This document shows positions 53,021 to 60,884 of a stretch of 64,000 nucleotides of DNA, piece after piece (the stretch's first letter is position 1; each line of letters opens with the position of its first letter). Source of the DNA: Prochlorococcus marinus str. MIT 9302. GTDB lineage: Bacteria > Cyanobacteriota > Cyanobacteriia > PCC-6307 > Cyanobiaceae. The position numbers and the translations under genes were made by a program. The notes beneath the pieces are model-generated. The model saw only the letters and a program-made list of their open reading frames with translations. It was not told the origin of the DNA and made no database searches. The stretch is taken from NCBI RefSeq assembly GCF_000759975.1, contig NZ_JNAM01000011.1, positions 248,001 through 312,000 of the forward strand, read 5' to 3'.

Positions 53021-53311
53021 TTGGAATTAACTGAGCTAATCAAAGATTACGTAGCCACAGAATTATTATCAGGCATTGAACTTGACTTTCTTGAAGGAGA
53101 GTTATGGGAAACCACTCAACACATTGCAGAAATAAGCACAGTTTTTAAAGCCCCAAAAAATATATGCGAGAAATTAGCCCTAGATGAAAAATCTTGTTGG
53201 CAATTATGTTGTGCAGCTGTACTTGACTGCTCAAGACCATTAAAAAACGGACAAAAAAGAGTTGAAGATTTTAAACAATTAATTAATCAATATAAAATTA
53301 GCTACATATAA
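53021..53311 (+). CDS. 96-aa protein with Cys cluster
   Basis: It starts at TTG. It reads MELTELIKDYVATELLSGIE, then CEKLALDEKSCWQLCCAAVL and DCSRPLKNGQKRVEDFKQLI. Five Cys in the middle suggest a metal or disulfide site. Unknown. The next gene starts 16 bp later and may be co-transcribed. Confidence 0.6.
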   Translation: MELTELIKDYVATELLSGIELDFLEGELWETTQHIAEISTVFKAPKNICEKLALDEKSCWQLCCAAVLDCSRPLKNGQKRVEDFKQLINQYKISYI

Positions 53312-53327
53312 AAAAGAAAAGAATCTA

Positions 53328-53624
53328 ATGAAACATTTACTTATTGCATCAATCCTTTTTTTTATATCTTTTGGAGCATTTGCTGATGAAAGGCAAAGAG
53401 AAATTGAGTATGAAGCTATAAATCTTGTAATTAAAAAATATGGAAAAGGCTTAGAAAACAGATTAAAAGGAACTGGAGTAAATCCCAGTTATCGAAGTTG
53501 GTATGAGAATGATTGTTTTGTAAGTATTGCGGCTGGTACATACCAAGAAAAAACTTGGTCGGCAATGCAGTGGTTTAGCGTTAATGTCTGTTCTGATTCT
53601 GCTGAAATAATGGAAAGTGAATGA
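53328..53624 (+). CDS. Exported small protein with disulfide-type Cys
   Basis: The 98-residue protein has a signal peptide (MKHLLIASILFFISFGAFA, cleaved after AFA). The mature part has Cys at ENDCFV and VNVCSD, probably a disulfide. Unknown. Confidence 0.65.
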   Translation: MKHLLIASILFFISFGAFADERQREIEYEAINLVIKKYGKGLENRLKGTGVNPSYRSWYENDCFVSIAAGTYQEKTWSAMQWFSVNVCSDSAEIMESE

Positions 53625-53661
53625 AGGAAATAAAACGCTTACTATTTGCAAATATATAAAT

Positions 53662-53802
53662 TTAATTTAGATTATTTTCAAATTCAGGTCTAATTTTCAT
53701 AAGTTTTGAAATTTCACATTCAAGTTCCTCTTCGGAATTAAATCCTAAAACATCGAAGGACTCTAAACCTAATGAAGTTTCTTTTTTTAGAGTTATTTCC
53801 AT
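53662..53802 (-). CDS. 46-aa acidic protein
   Basis: It reads MEITLKKETSLGLESFDVLG, FNSEEELECEISKLMKIRPE, FENNLN. A 22-aa frame at 62595-62663 (MVEIKLDDINSLQNESEDEN) has a similar start and acidic run. Unknown. Confidence 0.5.
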   Translation of the reverse strand: MEITLKKETSLGLESFDVLGFNSEEELECEISKLMKIRPEFENNLN

Positions 53803-54044
53803 TTTTTATAAATTAATAACTTAATACTAGATTTTTTTGATTTAAAACAAATACTTAGTTTTAGATTCAACACTCTTAAAACTTTTAACTAATTAAAAGT
53901 GAATCTAAAATGAGAATCAATTAGCTCCTTTTTTATTAAATGAATCTTTATTAAACATTTAACTATTTTCACAATCAGTATTTTTGCTCTAGGAAATTCA
54001 AATGATTTCATCTAAGTTATTTAAACTGATTGAGGTTTAACTTC

Positions 54045-54152
54045 ATGAGTACTTATAAAACGAAATACTTTAAAAAAACAAAAAAGATTAACAACACTTT
54101 ATGGTTGGACAAATTAATTAATCAACTTGAAAGACAAGCAAAGGGAGTTTGA
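54045..54152 (+). CDS. 35-aa basic peptide
   Basis: It reads MSTYKTKYFKKTKKINNTLW then LDKLINQLERQAKGV. It is Lys-rich and helical. It ends 2 bp before the twin-CX3C gene, whose ribosome site lies in its last codons. Confidence 0.5.
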   Translation: MSTYKTKYFKKTKKINNTLWLDKLINQLERQAKGV

Positions 54153-54154
54153 CC

Positions 54155-54325
54155 ATGAATACTTTCAGAAATAAACAATTCAAAAATCAATTGGATCCCA
54201 AGTATGCCTTTTATGATTGCCTTAGAACCTGTGAAATAAAGAGTTCTTCTGAAAAATTATTAGAAGAATGTGTAGGGAGTTGTGATTTAGGATCTCCATC
54301 AAAACATTCAAATAATGAAAAATAA
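54155..54325 (+). CDS. 56-aa twin-CX3C protein
   Basis: It reads MNTFRNKQFKNQLDPKYAFY, DCLRTCEIKSSSEKLLEECV, GSCDLGSPSKHSNNEK. Two CX3C motifs are 12 residues apart. The layout (Y--CxxxC-X-CxxxC) matches the 29277 protein. Its 3' end lies inside the duplicated block, where a relic of a second copy survives at 46118. Confidence 0.6.
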   Translation: MNTFRNKQFKNQLDPKYAFYDCLRTCEIKSSSEKLLEECVGSCDLGSPSKHSNNEK

Positions 54326-54572
54326 GAAAGGGGCTTGATAAGCCCCATAAAAATACAAAAGAAATTTTTCAGAAGATACTCTGGTACAATTTGACCAGTA
54401 AAATAGTATTCTCCAACTAGAGAAAATATTCCAAGCATTGCAGCTTTACTGTTAAGCTCTTCAGCTTTTTCAGACATGAATTTTTTAGCGAATTCCATTA
54501 ATGAGTAAATTGGATTTAATATCTATAAATTATTCATTGAAATTTTCATATGATCTAATTTTTTCTAACAAT
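54279..54572. repeat. Duplicated ~295-bp block, copy 2 (damaged hli)
   Basis: It matches 46118-46412, including the terminator stem (54330-54346) and the hli coding region. This copy keeps the CX3C gene intact while its hli is frameshifted. Confidence 0.8.
54369..54498 (-). pseudogene. hli: Frameshifted, diverged hli copy
   Basis: It reads MEFAKKFMSEKAEELNSKAA, MLGIFSLVGEYYFTGQIVP, then diverges. Compared with the copy at 46210, the Gly of the NG pair is Ser, Ala is Glu inside the helix, and one extra base before the last three codons removes the normal end. The frame then runs into unrelated DNA to 54211, antisense to the CX3C gene. Loss of the Hli core Gly suggests it is non-functional. 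Confidence 0.7.
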
Positions 54573-54690
54573 TTTAAATCTGCTAAAAAATTAATTTATC
54601 AAGTCATTTGATATGTCTAAGTATTATTACTTATGTGTTGAGTTGCATACCTATTCTTAATTAACTCTAGACAAGGTTTATAAGTTAAGT

Positions 54691-54846
54691 ATGGATAAAG
54701 AACATTTAATTGATTTGATATCTGATAGTATGATTTTTGAGATTAAGGATCTCGAATCATATGAGAACAAATTCAACGCAAAAAGTTATTTAAATAACCG
54801 AAATTTAAATCAGTTGAGAATAATTTCTAAAGAATATATTTTGTAG
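54691..54846 (+). CDS. 51-aa protein, paralogue of 27479
   Basis: It reads MDKEHLIDLISDSMIFEIKD and ends NRNLNQLRIISKEYIL. It has the same length as 27479 and the same ends. Unknown. Confidence 0.65.
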   Translation: MDKEHLIDLISDSMIFEIKDLESYENKFNAKSYLNNRNLNQLRIISKEYIL

Positions 54847-55045
54847 TTCATGTTATTATTGTTAAATCTCAGGTTGAGATAAGGAACAGCAATATTGACC
54901 AAGCTAAAGAACTTATGAAAAAGAGTACCACCTGCAAGAGTCAAATACTTTCAAGTAATAAAGTTGTTTGATCTATCCAATATAAAAAGTTTAAGATTTA
55001 ACTTACTTATTAAGCCTGTGTATATGACATTTAAAAAACTAACCA

Positions 55046-55183
55046 ATGAAAAAATTAACCAAAAAATATGCTGAATTATTACATCAAGCATCTATCGCAA
55101 CTGGAAGAAAAGAAGCAGTAGGTTTATTGCATAAGGCAGCTAAACTTCAAACTAAACTAGATGAAAATTCCACATTTGATTGA
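55046..55183 (+). CDS. 45-aa basic helical protein
   Basis: It reads MKKLTKKYAELLHQASIATG, RKEAVGLLHKAAKLQTKLDE, NSTFD. Two amphipathic helices. A terminator follows 17 bp after the stop. Unknown. Confidence 0.55.
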   Translation: MKKLTKKYAELLHQASIATGRKEAVGLLHKAAKLQTKLDENSTFD

Positions 55184-55199
55184 CCGTCGATCTAAAATT

Positions 55200-55222
55200 G
55201 GAGGGATATAACCCTCTTTTTT
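55200..55222 (+). terminator. Terminator after the 45-aa gene
   Basis: GAGGG / CCCTC (55201-55205, 55212-55216) with a 6-nt loop, followed by TTTTTT. An almost identical element, with the same flanks (AAAATTGGAGGGATA), precedes the dioxygenase gene at 63391. Confidence 0.75.
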
Positions 55223-55321
55223 ATTAAAAATTTTTATCTTAGGCGTCTCTTTCTTTTTTGAGTAATTGTTTTGATTGCGATTCATAGCAAATTTTGCTCT
55301 GATTAAAAAAAATACTCTCCA

Positions 55322-55813
55322 ATGATTAAAGTCTTAATTACTCTTCTAACTTCATTTCTTATTTGGTTTGGCATTGTAAAAATATTTACCAAAGATAATG
55401 AGAATTCCATCAATGTACTTTCAAGTAAATTGTTTAATGATTTTACGTTAATCTTTAGAAATATAATTACTATTATTGATACTCTTTTTAAAAGCTTCAT
55501 TCAAATCTATGAACTTTTTGGTACATTTTTAAAAAATGTAGCTGAAATTTTCAAGTCATTGATGTCTGCTTTTATTCAATTTCTAAATCTCTTTAAAATA
55601 ATAGGAATTACTTTTTTATCCTTTATTTCTTTATGTAAGGGATTATTCCAAGCATCCAGAAAAATTAATATATTTAATAATTTTGAATTAGTACTTAATA
55701 ATACTGATGCTGCCAAAAATAATGTAATTCAATTAAATGAAAAAACAAAAGAAAATAAAAAGGAAGAAAGTTTTATTCCCTCTTTTTTAGGTAGACTTTC
55801 ATTTATTAAGTAA
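55322..55813 (+). CDS. Hydrophobic membrane protein of unknown function
   Basis: The 163-residue protein has an N-terminal membrane helix (VLITLLTSFLIWFGIVKIFT), a Phe/Ile-rich middle with at least one further membrane segment (IIGITFLSFISLCKGLF), and a charged C-terminal tail (NEKTKENKKEESFIPSF). No recognised family. Confidence 0.6.
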   Translation: MIKVLITLLTSFLIWFGIVKIFTKDNENSINVLSSKLFNDFTLIFRNIITIIDTLFKSFIQIYELFGTFLKNVAEIFKSLMSAFIQFLNLFKIIGITFLSFISLCKGLFQASRKINIFNNFELVLNNTDAAKNNVIQLNEKTKENKKEESFIPSFLGRLSFIK

Positions 55814-55942
55814 TCAATATATTTTATTGTTTTTTACTTTTTTGGAAAAGAATATATGAAAGATTATCTAGATTAATTAATTTCATAAAAAAGTATCCCT
55901 TTTAGTTCTATTAAAGGACTACTTAATTATTCTTAAATTGTT

Positions 55943-57250
55943 TTAAAACTTGAAAGTAGCCCCTACACCAATAGCGGTGCGCTCAATTAAAGAGAAAGCT
56001 AAGTCATCATTACCGGCTGCAATATCATCAGCATCCTGAATTGGCATTGTAATCGACACACCAGGTCTAAGCGTTAAAGAGTCATTAACATTATAAGTGT
56101 AATATACTTCCACAAAAGATCCCAAATCATCCTGCTGAATCCTATCGCCATTTAAGTCAGGAACTTTGTAAAAAGGGTACGTTTTATAAGAAGCATGTAA
56201 TGTTCCATCACCCCATTCTCTATCAACTGCAAATTGAAAATCCTGGATTGTATCAATTCTTGTTCCACTAATGCTTGGATCAAGAAAACTGGATGTAATG
56301 CTAAATTTTAATTTCTCATCTGGGCTGTAATATCCTCCAATGGTAGTGGCGCTATAACCTTCATCTAAAATTGCACTTATTCCATAATCATTACAAAGTT
56401 CAACAATAAAATCATTAACAAGAGTACAAATAGAATCAGAATTTTGAAAAATAATTCCTCCACCAAAATTATCAGCGTCATAGCCTAATGAAAGAGTACT
56501 AACATCAATACCTTCTGCAGTTAGTATTCCACTATTGGTGGATGCCCCAGTGCCTATAATACTTGCTGAAGCATTTAATCCACCATCAAAAGTTCTTGCT
56601 ACTGCTACACCAGCTCCTGTTCCTCGACTCGCAAAAAAATTAGACTTTAAACCATATTGGCTTTCAAAGAAAAACTTATCAGAATAAGCCGATGTCTTTG
56701 TAGGCATTAGGTCATCACTGTCTAATTCTGGACCTACAGCTATTTGGAATTCTCCAAGAGGAAATTGATAATACATCGAAGCTACATTTAAATTATCTCC
56801 TCCAACAACAGAGCTCTCTAAATCAAAATCATTTAACGCTGATGAGTTTCCAGTTTCAATGCCGACATAAAGATTATCTTCTCCTGTAAAAGAAGTATTT
56901 AAGTCTGTTTTTATAGAATAAGTAGATGTTATAGCTTCAGTTATTTCAGACCCAGTAACACCTCCAATCTGGTATGAAGCAGTACCACTCATTGTCGTTG
57001 TTTCTGAGAAACTTCCCGCTTCAAACTCATTAATTCCAGAATCTATCCTTTCAACACTTTCATTAATTTTTACAATATCTTTAGAGAAACTTTGGCTATT
57101 AAATTGTTTTTTTGAAGAGGACTTTTTTCGAACATAACTGTTCATCTCATCAATATTTATCTCAGATGCTGTTGCAGTTATAGGTGCTAAAAGAGCTAAA
57201 AACGCTGATGTAACTAATAAACTTTTAAAAAGTTTCACAAATTTTCTCAC
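55943..57250 (-). CDS. Cyanobacterial porin-like outer-membrane protein
   Basis: The 435-residue protein has a signal peptide (SLLVTSAFLALLAPITATAS). A short coiled segment (FSKDIVKINESVERIDSGIN) follows, then a long run of beta strands with aromatic girdles and a C-terminal GVGATFKF ending in Phe. Unlike the classical SLH-plus-OprB porins, no clear S-layer homology domain is visible at the N-terminus. It would allow solute diffusion through the outer membrane. Confidence 0.85.
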   Translation of the reverse strand: MRKFVKLFKSLLVTSAFLALLAPITATASEINIDEMNSYVRKKSSSKKQFNSQSFSKDIVKINESVERIDSGINEFEAGSFSETTTMSGTASYQIGGVTGSEITEAITSTYSIKTDLNTSFTGEDNLYVGIETGNSSALNDFDLESSVVGGDNLNVASMYYQFPLGEFQIAVGPELDSDDLMPTKTSAYSDKFFFESQYGLKSNFFASRGTGAGVAVARTFDGGLNASASIIGTGASTNSGILTAEGIDVSTLSLGYDADNFGGGIIFQNSDSICTLVNDFIVELCNDYGISAILDEGYSATTIGGYYSPDEKLKFSITSSFLDPSISGTRIDTIQDFQFAVDREWGDGTLHASYKTYPFYKVPDLNGDRIQQDDLGSFVEVYYTYNVNDSLTLRPGVSITMPIQDADDIAAGNDDLAFSLIERTAIGVGATFKF

Positions 57251-57344
57251 ACTTAATTTTAGTATTTAAATTATCGCATTCCAAATATATTTCCAGAGAT
57301 ATATTGCAATTTCAAAATAACCTCTAAGCTTACTTTCCTAGACT

Positions 57345-57531
57345 GATAATTTAATGGATAATACGCTTAGAAGTTAAGGTATAAAGCTTAACCATCCATA
57401 CCTCATCCACACTTAGTAATAATCTTCAAACTAATTGATATGAATGACATTAATTACTGGCCAATGAAAAGTAAGCGTGTATAGCTATGACTGGGATCTT
57501 AAGGATTAGCAATTTTCTATTCACACTTTTA
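57345..57531 (+). repeat. Dispersed ~170-bp repeat, copy at 57.4 kb
   Basis: It begins TAATTTAATGGATAATACGC and ends AATTTTCTATTCACACTTTT, with CTGGGATCTTAAGGATTAGC near the end. It lies between the porin and the glycine-zipper gene. It is more diverged than the 51.6-kb copy but collinear with it. Confidence 0.55.
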
Positions 57532-57597
57532 GGTTTTTTGTGATTTGTAGTTGAAAATCCTTTGAAAAATGAACCCAATATTAAATAAAAACCATAA

Positions 57598-58041
57598 TTA
57601 TTTACATTCGGCATTTCCAATACCTGCACCTAAAACTGCACCTAAAGGTACACTCCAACCATATGCATCACTTTTTGATAGAGATGCTGCAATTCCACCA
57701 CCAATCAATCCACCTAAAGTTGTACTTCCAGTACATTTTGGAGCAGGTTTATATTTAACATACGAAGTTTGTGGTTCAGTCTTGTGATGATAATGGTTGA
57801 ATACCTTGCGATGACTATTGCATGGGATAGAAACCTTCTCACTGTAAGATTTGACATAACCAGGAGATATTAAAGTGCCTGGAATATATTTTTCCCTATA
57901 TTCATAACGGAAACACTTGTTCTCATATGCGTATCCTTTTTGTGACTCATATGCTTGTCGATTAATGTGATCTCCATTGCTCTCATAAGCATTGACTGGG
58001 AAAGAAGCACCCAATATAAGAGTTGCGATAAGAATTTTCAT
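57598..58041 (-). CDS. Exported glycine-zipper protein
   Basis: The 147-residue protein has a signal peptide (ILIATLILGASFPVNA), an aromatic, Cys-containing middle (NKCFRYEYREKYIPG, SIPCNSHRKVFNHYHH), and a C-terminal glycine zipper (STTLGGLIGGGIAASLS, PLGAVLGAGIGNAECK). The 2TM glycine-zipper tail suggests membrane association in the periplasm. A perfect palindrome lies 92 bp upstream of its start. Confidence 0.75.
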   Translation of the reverse strand: MKILIATLILGASFPVNAYESNGDHINRQAYESQKGYAYENKCFRYEYREKYIPGTLISPGYVKSYSEKVSIPCNSHRKVFNHYHHKTEPQTSYVKYKPAPKCTGSTTLGGLIGGGIAASLSKSDAYGWSVPLGAVLGAGIGNAECK

Positions 58042-58132
58042 TTTATAAATTAAAATATTTTAAACAACTCACTCACACATATAAACAGTAAATTATTTAT
58101 TGAAAATTTAAAGTTGAGATATTATTCTTTGC

Positions 58133-58154
58133 CAACTGTCACATGTGACAGTTG
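58133..58154. promoter_or_regulatory. 22-bp perfect palindrome, likely operator
   Basis: Two 11-bp arms CAACTGTCACA / TGTGACAGTTG meet without a spacer. It lies about 90 bp upstream of the glycine-zipper gene start. Such symmetry fits a dimeric regulator site (CRP-like or TetR-like), but it does not match the NtcA consensus GTA-N8-TAC. Confidence 0.55.
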
Positions 58155-58231
58155 AGCAATATTCCACTATTTCTTTTCACGAAAAAGATATATGAATTAA
58201 TTTAAATATCTATGAAGGAGTGAGTGGTTTT

Positions 58232-58274
58232 AGGGAGTCTGCAGTCCAGATGGAACAGCCCGCATCCAACTCCT
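58232..58274 (+). repeat. Structured 43-bp block, copy 1
   Basis: The block begins GGGAGTCTGCAGTCCAG and ends CCGCATCCAACTCC. GGAGT pairs with ACTCC across it, and TCCA-GA-TGGA forms an inner hairpin. A second copy is at 61677-61718. The block precedes a dispersed-repeat copy in both places. Confidence 0.55.
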
Positions 58275-58360
58275 AATTGAAACTTAATCATATTTTAAAT
58301 TTTGATATAGTTTTCTAAAGCTTCTTTATAACTAATTCGAACCTAATATTTACCCTGTAC

Positions 58361-58576
58361 CACCCATCAATTTCATACATAGACAATTTGATAGACAATA
58401 AATTTATATTGAAAGAGTTATTCACACTTTATTCAAACCCTATATATTCTCCGAGATCCCCTGATATAAAAGGAACCTAGCTACTTGCTAATGAAAAGTG
58501 ACCTCGTCTAGCTATTACTTGGATCTCAAGGATTCACAATTTTCTATTCACACTTTATTCACACTTTTATAAGAAA
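58361..58576 (+). repeat. Dispersed ~170-bp repeat, copy at 58.4 kb
   Basis: It begins after TACCACCCATCA, contains ATTCAAACCCTATATATTCT, CCGAGATCCCCTGATATAAA and GGATCTCAAGGATTC, and ends with ATTCACACTTTATTCACACTTT. The terminal ATTCACACTTT unit is itself doubled here. Confidence 0.6.
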
Positions 58577-58622
58577 TTACAAACTCATTCCAAACAAAAA
58601 AAGCTTGCCTATATCCCTAAAT

Positions 58623-58718
58623 TCATATTTTAGTTAGTTGCTTTTTTTCTTTGGCTATCATTACCACTGGCACTAATATATATGTAAAGAAAGAGATTAA
58701 GAAAATATCTACATTCAT
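58623..58718 (-). CDS. 31-aa single-helix membrane peptide
   Basis: It reads MNVDIFLISFFTYILVPVVM then IAKEKKQLTKI. It begins 1 bp after the stop of the hli at 58720 on the same strand, so it is probably co-translated with it. Unknown. Confidence 0.5.
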   Translation of the reverse strand: MNVDIFLISFFTYILVPVVMIAKEKKQLTKI

Positions 58719-58719
58719 T

Positions 58720-58848
58720 TTAAAAAATACCTGGGATGATCCAGCCAAAAAGACCGTAGTTTACTACTAATGCGAAGAAGCCCATCATTGCCATCCTTCC
58801 ATTGGTTCTCTCGGCATTTTGCCAATAAGTTGGTTTTGAGTTTTCCAT
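58720..58848 (-). CDS. hli: High-light-inducible protein (42 aa)
   Basis: It reads MENSKPTYWQNAERTNGRMA, MMGFFALVVNYGLFGWIIPG, IF. It carries AERTNGRMAMMGFFAL. The tail NYGLFGWIIPGIF matches the Hli subgroup with a shorter lead. It is followed by a 31-aa membrane peptide. Confidence 0.93.
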   Translation of the reverse strand: MENSKPTYWQNAERTNGRMAMMGFFALVVNYGLFGWIIPGIF

Positions 58849-58962
58849 TTTTTAATTGCTCGTTAGTAAAAATAATTCAATTTTTATAGTGCGTAAGCAA
58901 TACTTGGTGCTATCGCAGTAGTTATGCAATGCCAAATAGTGATATGGCATTTAGATAAGTTT

Positions 58963-59076
58963 TTATAAGAGTCCTACTTTTCCTGCTGTAATACCCACAG
59001 TAAGAAAGAAACCAAACTCTAAAAGGTCTTTAGCACTTGAAGGGACTGAGTTAAATAAAGATGAGATGAAAATCAT
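58963..59076 (-). CDS. 37-aa small protein
   Basis: It reads MIFISSLFNSVPSSAKDLLE then FGFFLTVGITAGKVGLL. One hydrophobic segment. It lies 15 bp downstream of the acidic-tail gene on the same strand, third in a possible hli operon. Confidence 0.45.
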   Translation of the reverse strand: MIFISSLFNSVPSSAKDLLEFGFFLTVGITAGKVGLL

Positions 59077-59091
59077 TTTGATATATATCCT

Positions 59092-59274
59092 CTAAGTCCC
59101 TTGTGGAACGTAGTCATATATCGGGGAGATTAATCCACCTCCATCATCATCGTCGTCGTCGTCATTCCATGGCAAATCACTCAACATCAATGTACTAACA
59201 ATAAATACTGTTATGACTGGCATAAAAGGGAAAAGTATAGTGTTAATCCAAGTGTTAACTTCTGGCTCAAACAT
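59092..59274 (-). CDS. 60-aa membrane protein with poly-Asp/Gly tail
   Basis: From ATG 59274 it reads one helix (ILFPFMPVITVFIVSTLMLS), then DLPWNDDDDDDDGGGLISPI and a polar aromatic end. It has the same length and order as the 25000 protein. Its ATG overlaps the hli stop as TAATG, so it is coupled to an Hli protein. Confidence 0.7.
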   Translation of the reverse strand: MFEPEVNTWINTILFPFMPVITVFIVSTLMLSDLPWNDDDDDDDGGGLISPIYDYVPQGT

Positions 59275-59381
59275 TACACAAAGCCAGGAATAATTTGACC
59301 AGTTGTTGCGTATGCGCCAACAGCTGCAACGAAACCAAGCATTGCTGCCCAACCGTTTAATCTTTCTGCTTCAGGAGCCAT
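59274..59381 (-). CDS. hli: High-light-inducible protein (35 aa)
   Basis: It reads MAPEAERLNGWAAMLGFVAA then VGAYATTGQIIPGFV. It differs at only a few positions from the hli at 33233, and like it ends in TAATG leading into another gene. Here the partner is the acidic-tail membrane protein. Confidence 0.92.
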   Translation of the reverse strand: MAPEAERLNGWAAMLGFVAAVGAYATTGQIIPGFV

Positions 59382-59901
59382 AATTAAAAATATATTATGT
59401 AAAGAAATATAACATTAGTATTAATCAATGTAAAGAAATTAGTCTAAATTTCAGATTATAGAAGAATTCTTAAACACTTATGTTACGTATATGTATATAT
59501 ATCTAAAAATACTTTTAGAATTATGAACACACTGCTTTGGGTTTAAAAATTAGTAATAGCTTTTTTAAGATGACAATATGATCAAAGGCCTTTTCTAACT
59601 CTTATTTAACAAAACATTGGAGATTTAGAAATAAGGAGTATATGGTATATCTGTTTTCGTTGCGTCGCCATAGTAACTTTCAGCGGACTTTACTAAGATC
59701 CAATAAATGAAATTTACAAATGATTTTTCCATAGGAATATCTATAGCTTTTCTAATTCAAATCAGAATCTCAAATAAAAACAACGTAGAAAATACTCAAA
59801 AGAAGAGATTTAGATTCTCATAGTTAGTTTATGATGACTAGTTTTGTATGAAATGCTACTAAAGCTGCATAATGTTTTTTGAAACGTTCTAAGTAAGAAA
59901 A
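59382..59901. other. 520-bp gap with one possible 22-aa frame
   Basis: A frame at 59642-59710 has an AAGGAG site and reads MVYLFSLRRHSNFQRTLLRS. Its GC content is higher than the surroundings. Nothing else supportable is seen. The promoter for the minus-strand hli should lie near 59382-59470. Confidence 0.3.
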
Positions 59902-60030
59902 ATGCTCTTCGCAAAAACCGGACAAGGAGTTGATATTTTTTCTCCAATAGGGATATTGATTCTTGTTATTGGAGTTGTTTTTACTGTTGGGATCCCTGTC
60001 GCAATGATTAAGTTCGGCAGAGAGGACTGA
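59902..60030 (+). CDS. 42-aa single-helix membrane protein
   Basis: It reads MLFAKTGQGVDIFSPIGILI, LVIGVVFTVGIPVAMIKFGR, ED. One helix with a short polar lead and charged end, in the size range of a photosystem minor subunit, but no match is recognised. Confidence 0.55.
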   Translation: MLFAKTGQGVDIFSPIGILILVIGVVFTVGIPVAMIKFGRED

Positions 60031-60142
60031 ATCAGGCAATAGATGTCTGAAGGGGTTTATATACTCTCTAGACCAGAGTTCAACCCCCATACCACCCCTC
60101 GAAAACTACTCATAAATAACTAATCAATTAACACTTAAACAA

Positions 60143-60459
60143 ATGGACAGAACGCAACAAATAAAAGACACTCACACTTGGCTTTCCTATGAAGAAGCAG
60201 GCAAGGTTCTTCTCTATCATAATCAGGGTCCAATGAGGGTACAGAATCTCGAAAGAAACGAGCTTGAGAGGTCGATGGAAGTGTTCACAAAGCTCGTTAA
60301 ATCTAAAATTAGAAATCCCTTGAACCCTTTGCAAAGTACGTCCTAGACGTTTACTACAGCGGCGTAGGTAAGTATGGCAATCAGATAGAAGAATCAAGTA
60401 GAGAAGAGTCTTTCGAGAGGAGATGGAATAGGGCAATAGCTATCCTTTTTGAAGAGTAA
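60143..60459 (+). pseudogene. Frameshifted ~105-residue gene
   Basis: The first frame (60143-60346) reads MDRTQQIKDTHTWLSYEEAG to KSKIRNP and stops. A second frame then reads FAKYVLDVYYSGVGKYGNQI and ERRWNRAIAILFEE to TAA at 60457. Both halves look coding and the switch is near 60320. Codon use and GC are higher than in neighbouring genes, suggesting transfer from a GC-richer source. A sequencing slip or programmed frameshift is possible. Confidence 0.55.
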
Positions 60460-60524
60460 ATAAACTTGTTGACTCTTACCCTTTTCAGTTGCTATAAATA
60501 TTAGTACACTTGTACTATATAGTT

Positions 60525-60752
60525 ATGGAGGACTGGCAGGAATGGGATTACCTAGAGGACGAAATATTAGTAAGAAAACGACGGAAGATTTGTATTACTT
60601 GCAATCACTTCAGGTACAGCACGACAAGTTCTTGTGTCACCATCCTTACTTGTCCCTTTCATCAAAAGCTTATTCCTCAAGGCGATCATCTAATTAAAGG
60701 ATGTAGATACTGGAGAGAAAACAGCAGAATATTCGCTCCAGAAGCGGCTTAA
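60525..60752 (+). CDS. 75-aa Cys-rich small protein
   Basis: From ATG 60525 it reads MEDWQEWDYLEDEILVRKRR, then KICITCNHFRYSTTSSCVTI and LTCPFHQKLIPQGDHLIKGC. Cys at CITC, SSCVTILTC and KGC, with nearby His, suggest a zinc-ribbon-like site. A frame upstream from 60510 adds 5 residues. It follows the frameshifted gene and shares its GC-richer composition. Confidence 0.6.
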   Translation: MEDWQEWDYLEDEILVRKRRKICITCNHFRYSTTSSCVTILTCPFHQKLIPQGDHLIKGCRYWRENSRIFAPEAA

Positions 60753-60884
60753 GCTTTGGGTGCTTGGTTGCTATAGAGAGAGTATAAAACCTAGTAATAG
60801 CATTAATTTATAACCCCTATGTGAACAGATAATCAATTCTGTGTGAACAGTAAGGTCAAGGATTAACTTAAAACACTTTTTTAT

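Noticed and set aside
59824-60090. Minus-strand 88-codon frame
   Set aside because: Antisense to the 42-aa membrane gene at 59902, which has better coding character.
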